A stretch of DNA of 64,000 nt from Rhizobium rhizogenes NBRC 13257 (GTDB taxonomy: Bacteria > Pseudomonadota > Alphaproteobacteria > Rhizobiales > Rhizobiaceae). Position 1 is the first letter of the stretch; every line of letters starts with the position of its first letter. Location of the stretch: positions 51,950 to 115,949 of the forward strand of contig NZ_BAYX01000022.1 of the NCBI RefSeq assembly GCF_000696095.1, given 5' to 3'. Made by a program: the position numbers and the translations under genes. Under the pieces are notes generated by a model. That model worked only from the letters and a program-made list of their open reading frames with translations. It did not search any database and was not told the DNA's origin. Shown here piece by piece: positions 8,000 through 16,987 of the stretch.

Positions 8000-9364
8000 A
8001 TGCCGCACGACACTCATTCGCGGCCCGCGACAGCGCGCCGTTCGACCAATCTTTCCGGCACCATCCGCGTTCCTGGCGACAAATCCATTTCGCACCGCGC
8101 CTTCATGTTCGGCGGCCTCGCCTCCGGCGAAACCCGTATCACCGGCCTGCTCGAGGGCGAGGATGTGCTCAACACCGGCAAGGCCATGCGGGCCATGGGC
8201 GCCAAGATCGAGAAGGCCGGCGACGAATGGATCATCAAGGGCGTCGGCAACGGCGCACTGCTGGCCCCTGAGGCTCCCCTCGACTTCGGCAATGCCGGCA
8301 CCGGCAGCCGCCTGACCATGGGTCTTGTCGGCGTCTATCATTTCGAATCCACCTTCATCGGCGATGCCTCGCTCTCCAAACGGCCAATGGGCCGCATCCT
8401 CGATCCGCTCCGGCAGATGGGCGTGCAGGTCAAATCGAGCGAGGGCGACCGGCTGCCGGTGACGCTGCATGGACCCGAGACCGCCAATCCGATCACCTAC
8501 CGCGTGCCGATGGCCTCGGCGCAGGTGAAATCCGCCGTGCTGCTCGCCGGCCTCAATGCGCCGGGGATCACCTCCGTCATCGAGCCGGTCATGACCCGCG
8601 ACCATACGGAAAAGATGCTGGCCGGCTTCGGCGCCGAACTTTCGGTTGAGACCGATCGCGACGGCGTTCGCATCATCCGCCTTCAGGGCCAGGGCAAGCT
8701 TTTCGGCCAGACCATCGACGTTCCAGGCGACCCCTCCTCGAATGCCTTTCCGCTGGTCGCAGCATTGATCGTTGCCGGCTCCGACATCACCATCCGCAAC
8801 GTGCTGATGAACCCGACCCGCACCGGCCTGATCCTGACGCTGCAGGAGATGGGCGCCGATATCGAGATCCTCGACAAGCGCCTTGCCGGCGGCGAGGATG
8901 TCGCGGATCTGCGCGTGCGGTCCTCGGCGCTCAAGGGCGTCACGGTGCCGGCCGAGCGGGCGCCGTCGATGATCGACGAATATCCGGTCCTCGCCGTTGC
9001 CGCCGCCTTTGCCGAGGGCACGACGGTCATGCTGGGTCTGGAAGAACTGCGGGTCAAGGAATCCGATCGTCTCTCGGCGGTTGCCGAAGGGCTGACGCTC
9101 AACGGCGTCGATTGCACCGAAGGCGAGGCTTCGCTAACTGTGCGGGGCCGGCCGGATGGGAAAGGTCTCGGCAATGCCGGCGGCGAGGTCAAGACCCATC
9201 TCGACCACCGCATCGCGATGAGTTTCCTCGTGATGGGGCTCGCCTCGGAACATCCGGTCAAGGTCGACGACAGCGCGATGATCGCCACCAGCTTTCCGGA
9301 GTTTTTCGATCTGATGGCGGAACTTGGCGCCGATATGGACGTGGAAGGAAGCATATCTCCGTGA
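8000..9364 (+). CDS. aroA: 3-phosphoshikimate 1-carboxyvinyltransferase (EPSP synthase, CP4-like class)
   Basis: Transfers enolpyruvyl from PEP to shikimate-3-phosphate, sixth step of the shikimate pathway, cytosolic. The 454 residues include PGDKSISHRAFMFGGL (Lys28 region), GNAGTGSR (residues 98-105), APSMIDEYPVLAVAAAFAEG and LDHRIAMSF. The sequence resembles Agrobacterium CP4 EPSP synthase almost throughout. At the position of CP4 Ala100 this protein has Gly100, the usual residue in sensitive enzymes. The ATG at 8000 is preceded by AAAGGAA; a TTG two codons earlier is less likely. It overlaps cmk by 4 nt. Confidence 0.97.
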   Translation: MPHDTHSRPATARRSTNLSGTIRVPGDKSISHRAFMFGGLASGETRITGLLEGEDVLNTGKAMRAMGAKIEKAGDEWIIKGVGNGALLAPEAPLDFGNAGTGSRLTMGLVGVYHFESTFIGDASLSKRPMGRILDPLRQMGVQVKSSEGDRLPVTLHGPETANPITYRVPMASAQVKSAVLLAGLNAPGITSVIEPVMTRDHTEKMLAGFGAELSVETDRDGVRIIRLQGQGKLFGQTIDVPGDPSSNAFPLVAALIVAGSDITIRNVLMNPTRTGLILTLQEMGADIEILDKRLAGGEDVADLRVRSSALKGVTVPAERAPSMIDEYPVLAVAAAFAEGTTVMLGLEELRVKESDRLSAVAEGLTLNGVDCTEGEASLTVRGRPDGKGLGNAGGEVKTHLDHRIAMSFLVMGLASEHPVKVDDSAMIATSFPEFFDLMAELGADMDVEGSISP

Positions 9365-10005
9365 CGACACCGTTTACGATCGCCATCGACGGACCGGCCG
9401 CGGCAGGCAAGGGAACCTTGTCGCGCCGGATTGCCGACCAGTATGGTTTCCACCATCTCGACACCGGCCTGATCTATCGGGCAACGGCCAAGGCCCTGCT
9501 CGATGCCGGTCTGCCGCTTAATGACGAGGCCATGGCGGAGGCGATGGCGCGCAAGGTTGATTTTGGCGGGCTCGACCGTGCCGTGCTGTCAAAACACGAG
9601 ATCGGCGAGGCGGCCTCGAAGGTCGCCGTCATGCCGGCGGTGCGCCGGGTATTGGTCGAGGCGCAACGCGCCTTTTCGCGCAAGGAGCCGGGCACGGTTC
9701 TCGACGGGCGCGACATCGGCACCGTCATCCGCCCGGATGCGCCGGTGAAGATCTATGTCACGGCCTCGGCCGAGGTTCGCGCAAAGCGGCGTTACGACGA
9801 AATCGCCGATGCCGGCGGCAGTGCCGATTATCAGGCGATTTTCGAGGACGTGAAACGTCGCGACGAGCGCGATATGGGCCGGGCCGACAGCCCCTTGCGG
9901 CCGGCGGAAGACGCGCACTTGCTTGATACCTCGGAAATGAGTATAGAAGCGGCGTTTCAGGCGGCAAAGTCGATCATCGACGCCGCTCTGAGCCGAAATG
10001 CCTAA
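9361..10005 (+). CDS. cmk: Cytidylate kinase
   Basis: Phosphorylates CMP and dCMP with ATP, needed to recycle pyrimidine nucleotides. The 214 residues begin GTG-TTPFTIAIDG with the P-loop GPAAAGKGT (residues 11-19), then LDTGLIYRA and the DGRDIGTVI acceptor-site segment, and end with the arginine-rich lid region KRRDERDMGRADSPLRPA. The GTG start lies inside the aroA stop (GTGA), so translation is coupled. A longer open frame reaches upstream into aroA, but the P-loop position fixes the GTG. Confidence 0.96.
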   Translation: MTTPFTIAIDGPAAAGKGTLSRRIADQYGFHHLDTGLIYRATAKALLDAGLPLNDEAMAEAMARKVDFGGLDRAVLSKHEIGEAASKVAVMPAVRRVLVEAQRAFSRKEPGTVLDGRDIGTVIRPDAPVKIYVTASAEVRAKRRYDEIADAGGSADYQAIFEDVKRRDERDMGRADSPLRPAEDAHLLDTSEMSIEAAFQAAKSIIDAALSRNA

Positions 10006-10012
10006 CATGCGA

Positions 10013-10052
10013 GCGGCTTTCGCGTGCCTTGCGCACGAAGCCGCCGATTTTT
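10013..10052 (+). terminator. Hairpin with T-run between cmk and rpsA
   Basis: An imperfect stem pairs GCGGCTTTCGCGTGC (10013-10027) with GCGCACGAAGCCGC (10031-10044) around CTT, followed by ATTTTT (10047-10052). It could end or attenuate aroA-cmk transcription ahead of rpsA. The stem has a bulge, so strength is uncertain. Confidence 0.55.
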
Positions 10053-10184
10053 AGAAGCCTGACATTCCGTCCAAGCGCCGGATAGCTTTCCCAAGGGAAG
10101 GCGGACTGGATGCAGGCCTGTTCAACACAAACCACCGGCGCATCAGTGTCCAAAATGCATAATAAGGACACGCCAGGAGATTTT

Positions 10185-11888
10185 ATGTCTGTAGCTACCC
10201 CCTCTCGCGAAGATTTCGCAGCTCTTCTCGAAGAGTCCTTTGCCAAGAACGACCTGGCCGAAGGCTATGTCACCAAGGGCATCGTCACCGGCATCGAGAA
10301 GGACGTCGCAGTTGTCGACGTCGGCCTCAAGGTCGAAGGCCGCATCGCACTGAAGGAATTCGGTGCACGCGCCAAGGACGGCACGCTCAAGGTTGGCGAT
10401 GAAGTCGAAGTTTACGTCGAGCGTATCGAAAACGCGCTGGGCGAAGCCGTTCTGTCGCGCGAAAAGGCTCGCCGCGAAGAAAGCTGGATCAAGCTCGAAG
10501 CCAAGTTCGAAGCTGGCGAACGCGTTGAAGGCGTCATCTTCAACCAGGTCAAGGGCGGCTTCACCGTCGATCTCGACGGCGCTATCGCCTTCCTGCCGCG
10601 CTCGCAGGTCGATATTCGTCCGATCCGCGACGTGACCCCACTGATGCACAACCCGCAGCCCTTCGAAATCCTCAAGATGGACAAGCGCCGCGGCAACATC
10701 GTGGTTTCCCGCCGTACGGTTCTGGAAGAATCCCGTGCCGAGCAGCGTTCTGAAATCGTTCAGAACCTCGAAGAAGGCCAGGTTGTTGACGGCGTCGTCA
10801 AGAACATCACCGATTACGGTGCGTTCGTTGACCTCGGCGGCATCGACGGCCTGCTGCACGTCACCGACATGGCATGGCGCCGTGTGAACCATCCGTCGGA
10901 AATCCTGTCCATCGGCCAGCAGGTCAAGGTACAGATCATCCGCATCAACCAGGAAACCCACCGTATCTCGCTCGGCATGAAGCAGCTCGAGAGCGATCCG
11001 TGGGATGGCATCCAGGCCAAGTATCCGGAAGGCAAGAAGATTTCCGGTACCGTTACGAACATCACCGACTACGGTGCGTTCGTCGAGCTGGAGCCGGGCA
11101 TCGAAGGCCTGATCCACATCTCGGAAATGTCCTGGACCAAGAAGAACGTACACCCCGGCAAGATCCTGTCCACGAGCCAGGAAGTCGAAGTGGTCGTTCT
11201 CGAAGTCGATCCGACCAAGCGCCGTATCTCGCTCGGCCTGAAGCAGACGCTCGAAAATCCGTGGGCTGCATTCGCCCGCAACCATCCGGCCGGCACCGAA
11301 GTCGAAGGCGAAGTCAAGAACAAGACCGAATTCGGCCTGTTCATCGGCCTCGACGGCGATGTGGACGGCATGGTGCACCTCTCCGACCTCGACTGGAACC
11401 GTCCGGGCGAACAGGTCATCGAGGAGTTCAACAAGGGTGATGTCGTCAAGGCCGTCGTTCTCGACGTCGATGTCGACAAGGAACGCATCTCGCTCGGCAT
11501 CAAGCAGCTCGGCAAGGATGCAGTCGGCGAAGCCGCTGCTTCTGGCGACCTGCGCAAGAATGCAGTCGTTTCCTGCGAAGTTATCGCAGTCAACGACGGC
11601 GGCATCGAAGTGAAGCTCGTCAGCCACGACGACATCACCTCGTTCATCCGCCGCGCCGATCTGTCGCGTGACCGTGACGAACAGCGTCCGGAGCGTTTCT
11701 CGGTCGGTCAGGTTGTCGACGCTCGCGTCACCAACTTCTCCAAGAAGGACCGCAAGATCATGCTGTCCATCAAGGCTCTGGAAATCGCAGAAGAGAAGGA
11801 AGCAGTTGCTCAGTTCGGTTCGTCCGACTCGGGCGCTTCGCTCGGCGACATCCTGGGTGCGGCTCTGAAGAACCGCGGCGCCGAATAA
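10185..11888 (+). CDS. rpsA: 30S ribosomal protein S1
   Basis: RNA-binding ribosomal protein that brings mRNA to the 30S subunit. The 567 residues contain six S1 OB-fold repeats; the clearest are ITDYGAFVDLGGIDGLLHV, ITDYGAFVELEPGIEGLIHI and KTEFGLFIGLDGDVDGMVHL. The start MSVATPSREDF has AGGAGA 4 nt upstream; the frame is open further upstream, but that part is unlike S1. The order aroA-cmk-rpsA is conserved in alphaproteobacteria. Codon use is strongly biased to GAA, AAG and CTC, as expected for high expression. Confidence 0.98.
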   Translation: MSVATPSREDFAALLEESFAKNDLAEGYVTKGIVTGIEKDVAVVDVGLKVEGRIALKEFGARAKDGTLKVGDEVEVYVERIENALGEAVLSREKARREESWIKLEAKFEAGERVEGVIFNQVKGGFTVDLDGAIAFLPRSQVDIRPIRDVTPLMHNPQPFEILKMDKRRGNIVVSRRTVLEESRAEQRSEIVQNLEEGQVVDGVVKNITDYGAFVDLGGIDGLLHVTDMAWRRVNHPSEILSIGQQVKVQIIRINQETHRISLGMKQLESDPWDGIQAKYPEGKKISGTVTNITDYGAFVELEPGIEGLIHISEMSWTKKNVHPGKILSTSQEVEVVVLEVDPTKRRISLGLKQTLENPWAAFARNHPAGTEVEGEVKNKTEFGLFIGLDGDVDGMVHLSDLDWNRPGEQVIEEFNKGDVVKAVVLDVDVDKERISLGIKQLGKDAVGEAAASGDLRKNAVVSCEVIAVNDGGIEVKLVSHDDITSFIRRADLSRDRDEQRPERFSVGQVVDARVTNFSKKDRKIMLSIKALEIAEEKEAVAQFGSSDSGASLGDILGAALKNRGAE

Positions 11889-11913
11889 TCCTCGGCAAGC
11901 CTGATAGAAATAG

Positions 11914-11944
11914 AAAACCCGCCGGAGCGATCCGGCGGGTTTTT
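11914..11944 (+). terminator. Rho-independent terminator of rpsA
   Basis: A perfect 13-bp stem, AAAACCCGCCGGA (11914-11926) with TCCGGCGGGTTTT (11931-11943), closes a GCGA tetraloop and runs into TTTT. It starts 25 nt after the rpsA stop. The A-run on the other side lets it work for the convergent gene too. Confidence 0.93.
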
Positions 11945-11971
11945 GTTTGAGCTTCTTGTGGCCCGGCTATT

Positions 11972-13669
11972 TCATTCCCAACCGACCATGCGCCGATAGA
12001 AATCGAAGGCGTGATCGGACAGAGGATCGACCGGCGCGGGAGCCGGCAGCGCTGCTATTTTCGGCGCAACAGGTATGGCCGAAGCGGAAATCACTTCAAC
12101 ATTGGCGTCCTCGGCGGCTGGATCGGCGGCAGCAGCAGCCGGTTGATCCGCCTCCTCGGGCGGGGATTCGTCCTCGCTGTCGTCGCGCGCCGTCTCTCCG
12201 CCCTGCCCCTGTTCGCGCTCCTCATCGACCAGGTCGACGCGATCGACCCGTTTCGGATCGTCCTCGGTGGGGGTATCAGCCGGAAGGTAATGTGCGATCG
12301 CGAAGGGAATGCCGAGCAGCGGAGCGATCGTCGTTCCCGTCTGCGCCACGGCCTCCGACATATCCATGATCGTCATCGCCGGCACATTACCCTGCGATTT
12401 TACGGGAAGTGCGGCGGCCGGTGCAGTCTGCGCCTCCTCGGAGGAAGCCGCGGTCTGGCCCGCCAAGGCGGCGGCGAGGTTCCTGAGGCTCTCGTCACGG
12501 ACCGTCTGCGGTAATGGTTGCAGATCCTGCTGACCGGCGGCAAGCGCCTGCGCAATGACCCGTTCGGCAAGCGGCATATCGCTCCGGGTGACCTGCGGAA
12601 GATCGGGGCCGGTCACATCAATCGCGGGGCTGATGACGACCTGCAGCCCTTGCTTGATATCGGCCTGTAGTTGCTGGATGTCACGCGGCACCGGCGGTGG
12701 CGTGAGGGGAGATCTGATCAAGGCGATTTCGGTCGGAAGCTTTGCTTCGCCCACCGCCGCCAGAGGCAGCGATGCGGTGGGGAGTGCCTTGTCTTCGACG
12801 ATGACGGCAATCTGCGGAAGGACACCCCGTTCAGCAGCGGGCATGCTTGCGGCCTGCGGCGTCGCACTGACCTGCGGATTTGGAGCGGTTTGCGGCATCA
12901 CGGCGGCCTCCAGCTCATGCATGGCCTCCGGAACCGGGATCACTACGGGACCGGCAATTGTCTGGAGGATAGTCGTCGCTGCCTGCTGCGGAGCCTGAGC
13001 GGAAGGCGTCGAAGGAGAGGCGGTAACAGGCGTGGGAGATGGCGCTGCCATCTTCTCGGGCAAGGCCGACGGGGCTGTCGTTGCCGTATTGGTGGCAGCC
13101 GCCTCCGAGGTCTTCGGCATCGCCTGCGCCGGGATCGGGGTCTGCTGCCCGACCGCATCTGGTTCTCCGGCATTCTGGCCATAGGAATTGACGACTGCCC
13201 TGATGACCGCATCTGGCTCCTGCGTCAGGGATGCATCCAGACTGACGGCGATCTGCACCGCTTTCGGGCTATCCGGATTGTCGAGGGCTTCAGCAAGCAG
13301 CGGCAGAGGAACCGGCGTTTTCATCTGCGCATTCAACTGTTGCTGGGCGGCGGCAAGTTGCTGGGGTGGCAGGCTTCGGATTGCATCGACCAGCCGCTGC
13401 GCCAGGGCAGCATTGCTCTCGCCGGGCTCGCGCGGAACGTTCAGCGCCACGCTGGCGGCGTCGATGGCCGACAGCAGGCTTTCGAACATCCGCTCGCGTG
13501 CCACAGCCAGCAGCATGTTCAGCTTGCCTCCGGCGCTGGCGTTCACCGCACTCGACAGAACCGCAACCGGCGTCGCGGCAGCCTGGACGCTGGATGTTTC
13601 GGCGGTGGCAACCACCGGCTTCTCAATGGACGCACCCACAACGGAAACTGCGGCAACGGGAGACAACAT
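11972..13669 (-). CDS. Long Ala/Pro/Gln-rich protein of unknown function
   Basis: A 565-residue protein of low complexity, rich in alanine, proline, glutamine and threonine through its middle. The N-terminal 150 residues look helical (LLAVARERMFESLLSAIDAA, then LPPQQLAAAQQQLNAQ). An acidic stretch precedes the end, which closes with a short ordered motif, HAFDFYRRMVGWE. The composition resembles the linker regions of flagellar hook-length (FliK-like) proteins, but no diagnostic C-terminal domain was seen, so no function is given. It is convergent with rpsA and shares the terminator. The divergent upstream region holds no other gene. Confidence 0.75.
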   Translation of the reverse strand: MLSPVAAVSVVGASIEKPVVATAETSSVQAAATPVAVLSSAVNASAGGKLNMLLAVARERMFESLLSAIDAASVALNVPREPGESNAALAQRLVDAIRSLPPQQLAAAQQQLNAQMKTPVPLPLLAEALDNPDSPKAVQIAVSLDASLTQEPDAVIRAVVNSYGQNAGEPDAVGQQTPIPAQAMPKTSEAAATNTATTAPSALPEKMAAPSPTPVTASPSTPSAQAPQQAATTILQTIAGPVVIPVPEAMHELEAAVMPQTAPNPQVSATPQAASMPAAERGVLPQIAVIVEDKALPTASLPLAAVGEAKLPTEIALIRSPLTPPPVPRDIQQLQADIKQGLQVVISPAIDVTGPDLPQVTRSDMPLAERVIAQALAAGQQDLQPLPQTVRDESLRNLAAALAGQTAASSEEAQTAPAAALPVKSQGNVPAMTIMDMSEAVAQTGTTIAPLLGIPFAIAHYLPADTPTEDDPKRVDRVDLVDEEREQGQGGETARDDSEDESPPEEADQPAAAAADPAAEDANVEVISASAIPVAPKIAALPAPAPVDPLSDHAFDFYRRMVGWE

Positions 13670-13850
13670 GACATGCTCCTCTGTCTGGCAAGACGGTGTT
13701 GGAAGCGGGAGGCAGGTTCAGTCAAGGTCCGCTCATGCGGCCGGTCGCTATTCGAACGCCGGAAGCCGGCAAGGCAACACAAGAAGGCGCCGATCGAATG
13801 CATGCAATCAGAGGCAGAATAGCAGCGCGTTTCTTAACAGATTGCTAAAG

Positions 13851-13885
13851 AAAAGCCGGTCCAGCGGAAGCGGCACCGGCTTTTT
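13851..13885 (-). terminator. Terminator downstream of the ribonuclease D gene
   Basis: AAAAGCCGGT (13851-13860) pairs perfectly with ACCGGCTTTT (13875-13884) around 14 nt. On the minus strand the stem is followed by TTTTCTTT, 30 nt after the rnd stop. On the plus strand TTTTT also follows, so it can work in both directions. Confidence 0.8.
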
Positions 13886-13913
13886 CAGTCGTTTTGTCTT
13901 TTGGCGCGGCTGA

Positions 13914-14540
13914 TCAGCTATGCGCGAAAATATCGGCCTCTTCCCAGCCGAGGAGATCGAGCTTGGCGCGGGTCGGGAGAAAGGCGAAGCAGGCTTCCGC
14001 ATGTTCCATGCGGCCATCGCGTACGAGACGTGCCGTCAGCTTGTCGCGCAACGCATGCAGGTAGAGGACGTCTGAGGCGGCATATTCGAGCTGCGCCGGC
14101 GACAGCTTCTCTGCCGCCCAGTCGGAAGACTGCTGCGCCTTGGAAATATCGACCTCGAGCAGTTCCTTGAGATTGTCCTTCAGGCCGTGACGGTCGGTAT
14201 AGGTGCGGCAGAGGCGTGAGGCGATCTTTGTGCAGAAGACCGGCGTGGTGGTGACGCCGAAGGTATGGAACAGTACGGCGATATCGAAGCGGCCGTAGTG
14301 GAAGATTTTCTGGCGGGTCGTATCGGCGAGCATGGCGACGAGATTGGGCGCTTGGCTCTGGCCCGAGGCGATGCGGATGATATCAGCGGTGCCGTCGCCC
14401 GGCGAAAGCTGCACAACACAGAGCCGGTCGCGGCGGGGGATGAGGCCAAGGGTTTCGGTGTCGATGGCTATGGCGCCGGTATAGCGGGCGGCATCGGCGG
14501 CGGAAATATCGCCTTCGTGATAGCGGATGGTGGCGGCCAT
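13914..14540 (-). CDS. Ribonuclease D-like 3'-5' exoribonuclease (DEDDy, no HRDC domain)
   Basis: 3'-5' exonuclease of the DEDDy superfamily, expected to trim structured RNA such as tRNA precursors. The 208 residues form only the catalytic domain. The four acidic residues and the tyrosine are present: Asp27 and Glu29 in IDTETLG, Asp86 in GRFDIAVL, Tyr153 and Asp157 in YAASDVLYL. The C-terminal HRDC domains of E. coli RNase D are missing, as in many alphaproteobacterial short forms. Confidence 0.9.
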   Translation of the reverse strand: MAATIRYHEGDISAADAARYTGAIAIDTETLGLIPRRDRLCVVQLSPGDGTADIIRIASGQSQAPNLVAMLADTTRQKIFHYGRFDIAVLFHTFGVTTTPVFCTKIASRLCRTYTDRHGLKDNLKELLEVDISKAQQSSDWAAEKLSPAQLEYAASDVLYLHALRDKLTARLVRDGRMEHAEACFAFLPTRAKLDLLGWEEADIFAHS

Positions 14541-14626
14541 GAAACTCTCCGGGCTTACTATCGGCTGAAACTTGTTATCGTCCTGTTTTATAGAACAGGC
14601 AGGGATATAGCGATACCGCGCGAGGC

Positions 14627-15445
14627 CTAGAATGTCGGCGGCGTATTGATCCAGAGCAATATGGTCTCGCCGTCGTGACGGTTGCGCCAGGAATGGTCGC
14701 GGCGGCTTTCGAAGTAGAGCGAATCGCCCGGCATCAGATCGAAGAACTGGTCGTTGTCGAGCACCAGCTCCAGCCGGCCGGCGAGAATATGGATGAACTC
14801 CTCACCGTCATGTCGATAGGCGCCTTCGCTGGTGGCGCCAGGCGCCAGGACGAAGCGATGGCAATCCATCATCGTCCGCCCCTCGGCGAGAAGCTGGACG
14901 GTCACGCCCGGCGTCGTTTCCGGCCAGGCACGCCATTCGCCCGACCGGATCAGCACTGGCACGTCCTCGCGCTCCTCGCCCGACAGCCGCGAGACCGTCG
15001 TGCCATAATAATCGGCGAGATCGTGCAGGGTCTTGAAGCTCACGCCCTGCGAAGTCCGCTCCAGCGTCGATAGTGTCGAGGATGTAACGCCCATGTCGGC
15101 GGCGACCTGATCCAGCGTCTTGCCGGCCGCATGACGGAGCGCCCGCAGCTTGCGGCCAATGCCGGAGGACGCCGCCTGCTCGCCATTCTCCGTACCCGGC
15201 AGGGTCGCGTCTTCCGTCTCCAGGGCTTCGCGGATCGCGGCGGGATTGAGCCCGCGCTCGGCGCGAAACCAGGAAATCCGCTTCAGCCGCGCGACGTCCT
15301 CGGCGCTATACTGGCGGTGTCCGGTGTCGGAGCGGCTGGGAACGACCAGACCCTGGCTCTCCCATAGCCTGAGCGTTGAAGCCGACACTCCCGCCAGACG
15401 CGCCGCCTCCGCCACCTTGTAGCGCACGGGCTCGATGCTGTTCAT
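14627..15445 (-). CDS. MerR/XRE/cupin three-domain transcription regulator
   Basis: Regulator with two different DNA-binding domains and a sensor-like cupin in 272 residues. Residues 8-75 are a MerR helix-turn-helix (YKVAEAARLAGVSASTLRLW, then GHRQYSAEDVARL). Residues 97-153 are an XRE/Cro-type helix-turn-helix (LDQVAADMGVTSSTLSTLER). Residues 195-268 are a cupin with the HDGEEFIHILAGRLEL strand. It is divergent from gabT across 196 bp that contain a perfect palindrome, so control of gabT-gabD is likely. Cupin-XRE regulators of amine and polyamine catabolism (PuuR type) are known; the added MerR part is less usual. Confidence 0.9.
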   Translation of the reverse strand: MNSIEPVRYKVAEAARLAGVSASTLRLWESQGLVVPSRSDTGHRQYSAEDVARLKRISWFRAERGLNPAAIREALETEDATLPGTENGEQAASSGIGRKLRALRHAAGKTLDQVAADMGVTSSTLSTLERTSQGVSFKTLHDLADYYGTTVSRLSGEEREDVPVLIRSGEWRAWPETTPGVTVQLLAEGRTMMDCHRFVLAPGATSEGAYRHDGEEFIHILAGRLELVLDNDQFFDLMPGDSLYFESRRDHSWRNRHDGETILLWINTPPTF

Positions 15446-15552
15446 TTGCCAATGATTCCTGATCTTAGTCTTTTGATTTGCTTAGCATGGATGGCCGGCT
15501 TGCGTGAGCCTCGACCGCTTTCTTGTCACCCCTACAAAATGCCGCTTGATAT

Positions 15553-15605
15553 CTTGCAGGAAAAATGTAGGAATTTTTCTAAAGAACTTGCAGAAGTTCT
15601 GCAAG
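15553..15605. promoter_or_regulatory. Operator region between the MerR/XRE/cupin regulator and gabT
   Basis: CTTGCAGAA and TTCTGCAAG form a perfect 9-bp inverted repeat with a single G between (15587-15605), 37 nt before the gabT ATG. The half-site CTTGCAG also occurs at 15553-15559, one to three helical turns upstream. The palindrome sits where a repressor would block gabT, with the regulator gene on the other side. Confidence 0.7.
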
Positions 15606-15641
15606 ATAATTCGAACTTTCTTATCCCTGGAGAACAGCGCG

Positions 15642-16913
15642 ATGACCCTGACAGACCGGAAGAACGCCGCCATTTCCCGCGGCGTCGGCATGACCACGCA
15701 GATCTATGCCGACCGGGCTGAAAATTCGGAGATCTGGGACAAGGATGGGCGCCGCTACATCGACTTTGCCTCCGGCATCGCCGTCGTCAATACCGGCCAT
15801 CGCCATCCCCGCGTCATCGCCGCCGTCAAGGAGCAGCTCGACCGCTTCACCCACACCTGCCATCAGGTCGTGCCCTATGAAAACTATGTGCATCTTGCCG
15901 AGCGCCTCAACGCCCTGACGCCGGGCGATTTCGCCAAGAAGACCATCTTCGTCACCACCGGCGCCGAAGCGGTCGAGAATGCCATCAAGATCGCCCGCGC
16001 CGCCACCGGCCGTTCGGCCGTCATCGCCTTTGGCGGCGGCTTCCATGGCCGCACCTTCATGGGCATGGCGCTGACCGGCAAGGTCGTGCCCTACAAGGTC
16101 GGTTTCGGCTCGATGCCGGGCGACGTCTTCCATGCGCCCTTCCCGGTGCCGCTGCACGGCGTTACCGTCGAGCAGTCACTCGCCGCACTGAAAAAGCTGT
16201 TTGCCGCCGATGTCGACCCGCAGCGTGTTGCCGCCATCATCATCGAGCCGGTGCAGGGCGAAGGCGGTTTTTACTCGGCGCCCGCCTCCTTCATGAAGGC
16301 ACTTCGGGAACTTTGCGACCAGCACGGCATTCTGCTCATTGCCGATGAAGTACAGACCGGCTTTGCCCGTACCGGCAAGATGTTCGCCATGGACCATCAC
16401 GAGGTCGCACCTGATCTCATGACGATGGCAAAGAGCCTTGCCGGCGGCTTCCCGCTGGCCGCCGTCACCGGCCGGGCCGAAATCATGGATGCGCCGGGAC
16501 CGGGTGGCCTCGGCGGCACCTATGGCGGCAATCCGATCGGCATCGCCGCCGCTCATGCCGTGCTCGATGTCATCGTCGACGAGGACCTCTGCAACCGCGC
16601 CAACCAGCTCGGTTCGCGACTGAAACAACGGCTGGAATCGCTGCGCGACAAGGTGCCGGAGATCGTCGACATTCGCGGACCAGGCTTCATGAACGCCATT
16701 GAGTTCAACGATGCGACGACGAAACTGCCGAGCGCCGACTTCGCCAATAAGGTACGGCTGATCGCCCTCGACAAGGGCCTGATCCTGCTCACCTGCGGCG
16801 TCCACGGCAATGTCATCCGCTTCCTCTCGCCGATCACCATTCAGGACGGCGTATTCAGCGAGGCGCTCGACATTCTGGAAGCCTCGATGCTGGAAGCAAG
16901 CGCCGGCAAATAA
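15642..16913 (+). CDS. gabT: 4-aminobutyrate aminotransferase
   Basis: PLP-dependent transfer of the GABA amino group to 2-oxoglutarate, giving succinate semialdehyde. The 423 residues show the class III aminotransferase signature LLIADEVQTGFARTGKMFAM, with the PLP-binding Asp235, and the Schiff-base Lys264 in MTMAKSLAGGF; TTGAEAVENAIKIARA binds phosphate. MTLTDRKNAAISRG with TGGAGAA upstream sets the start, although the frame is open 46 codons earlier through AT-rich operator DNA. Followed by gabD. A related substrate such as 5-aminovalerate is possible. Confidence 0.95.
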   Translation: MTLTDRKNAAISRGVGMTTQIYADRAENSEIWDKDGRRYIDFASGIAVVNTGHRHPRVIAAVKEQLDRFTHTCHQVVPYENYVHLAERLNALTPGDFAKKTIFVTTGAEAVENAIKIARAATGRSAVIAFGGGFHGRTFMGMALTGKVVPYKVGFGSMPGDVFHAPFPVPLHGVTVEQSLAALKKLFAADVDPQRVAAIIIEPVQGEGGFYSAPASFMKALRELCDQHGILLIADEVQTGFARTGKMFAMDHHEVAPDLMTMAKSLAGGFPLAAVTGRAEIMDAPGPGGLGGTYGGNPIGIAAAHAVLDVIVDEDLCNRANQLGSRLKQRLESLRDKVPEIVDIRGPGFMNAIEFNDATTKLPSADFANKVRLIALDKGLILLTCGVHGNVIRFLSPITIQDGVFSEALDILEASMLEASAGK

Positions 16914-16943
16914 CGGCGCTTGCGCCAATCCTATTCCCAGAAC

Positions 16944-16963
16944 GCCCGGCGAGATAGCCGGGC
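16944..16963 (+). other. Stem-loop between gabT and gabD
   Basis: GCCCGGC (16944-16950) and GCCGGGC (16957-16963) form a perfect 7-bp stem with a GAGATA loop and no T-run. It lies 25 nt before the gabD start and may affect mRNA processing or the ratio of the two proteins. Confidence 0.5.
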
Positions 16964-16987
16964 AATATCCTCTCCGGAGTGCATATC

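Noticed and set aside
10143..11627. A 494-codon minus-strand frame opposite rpsA
   Set aside because: Antisense shadow caused by GC-rich codon bias in rpsA; composition is acidic and repeats the S1 periodicity.
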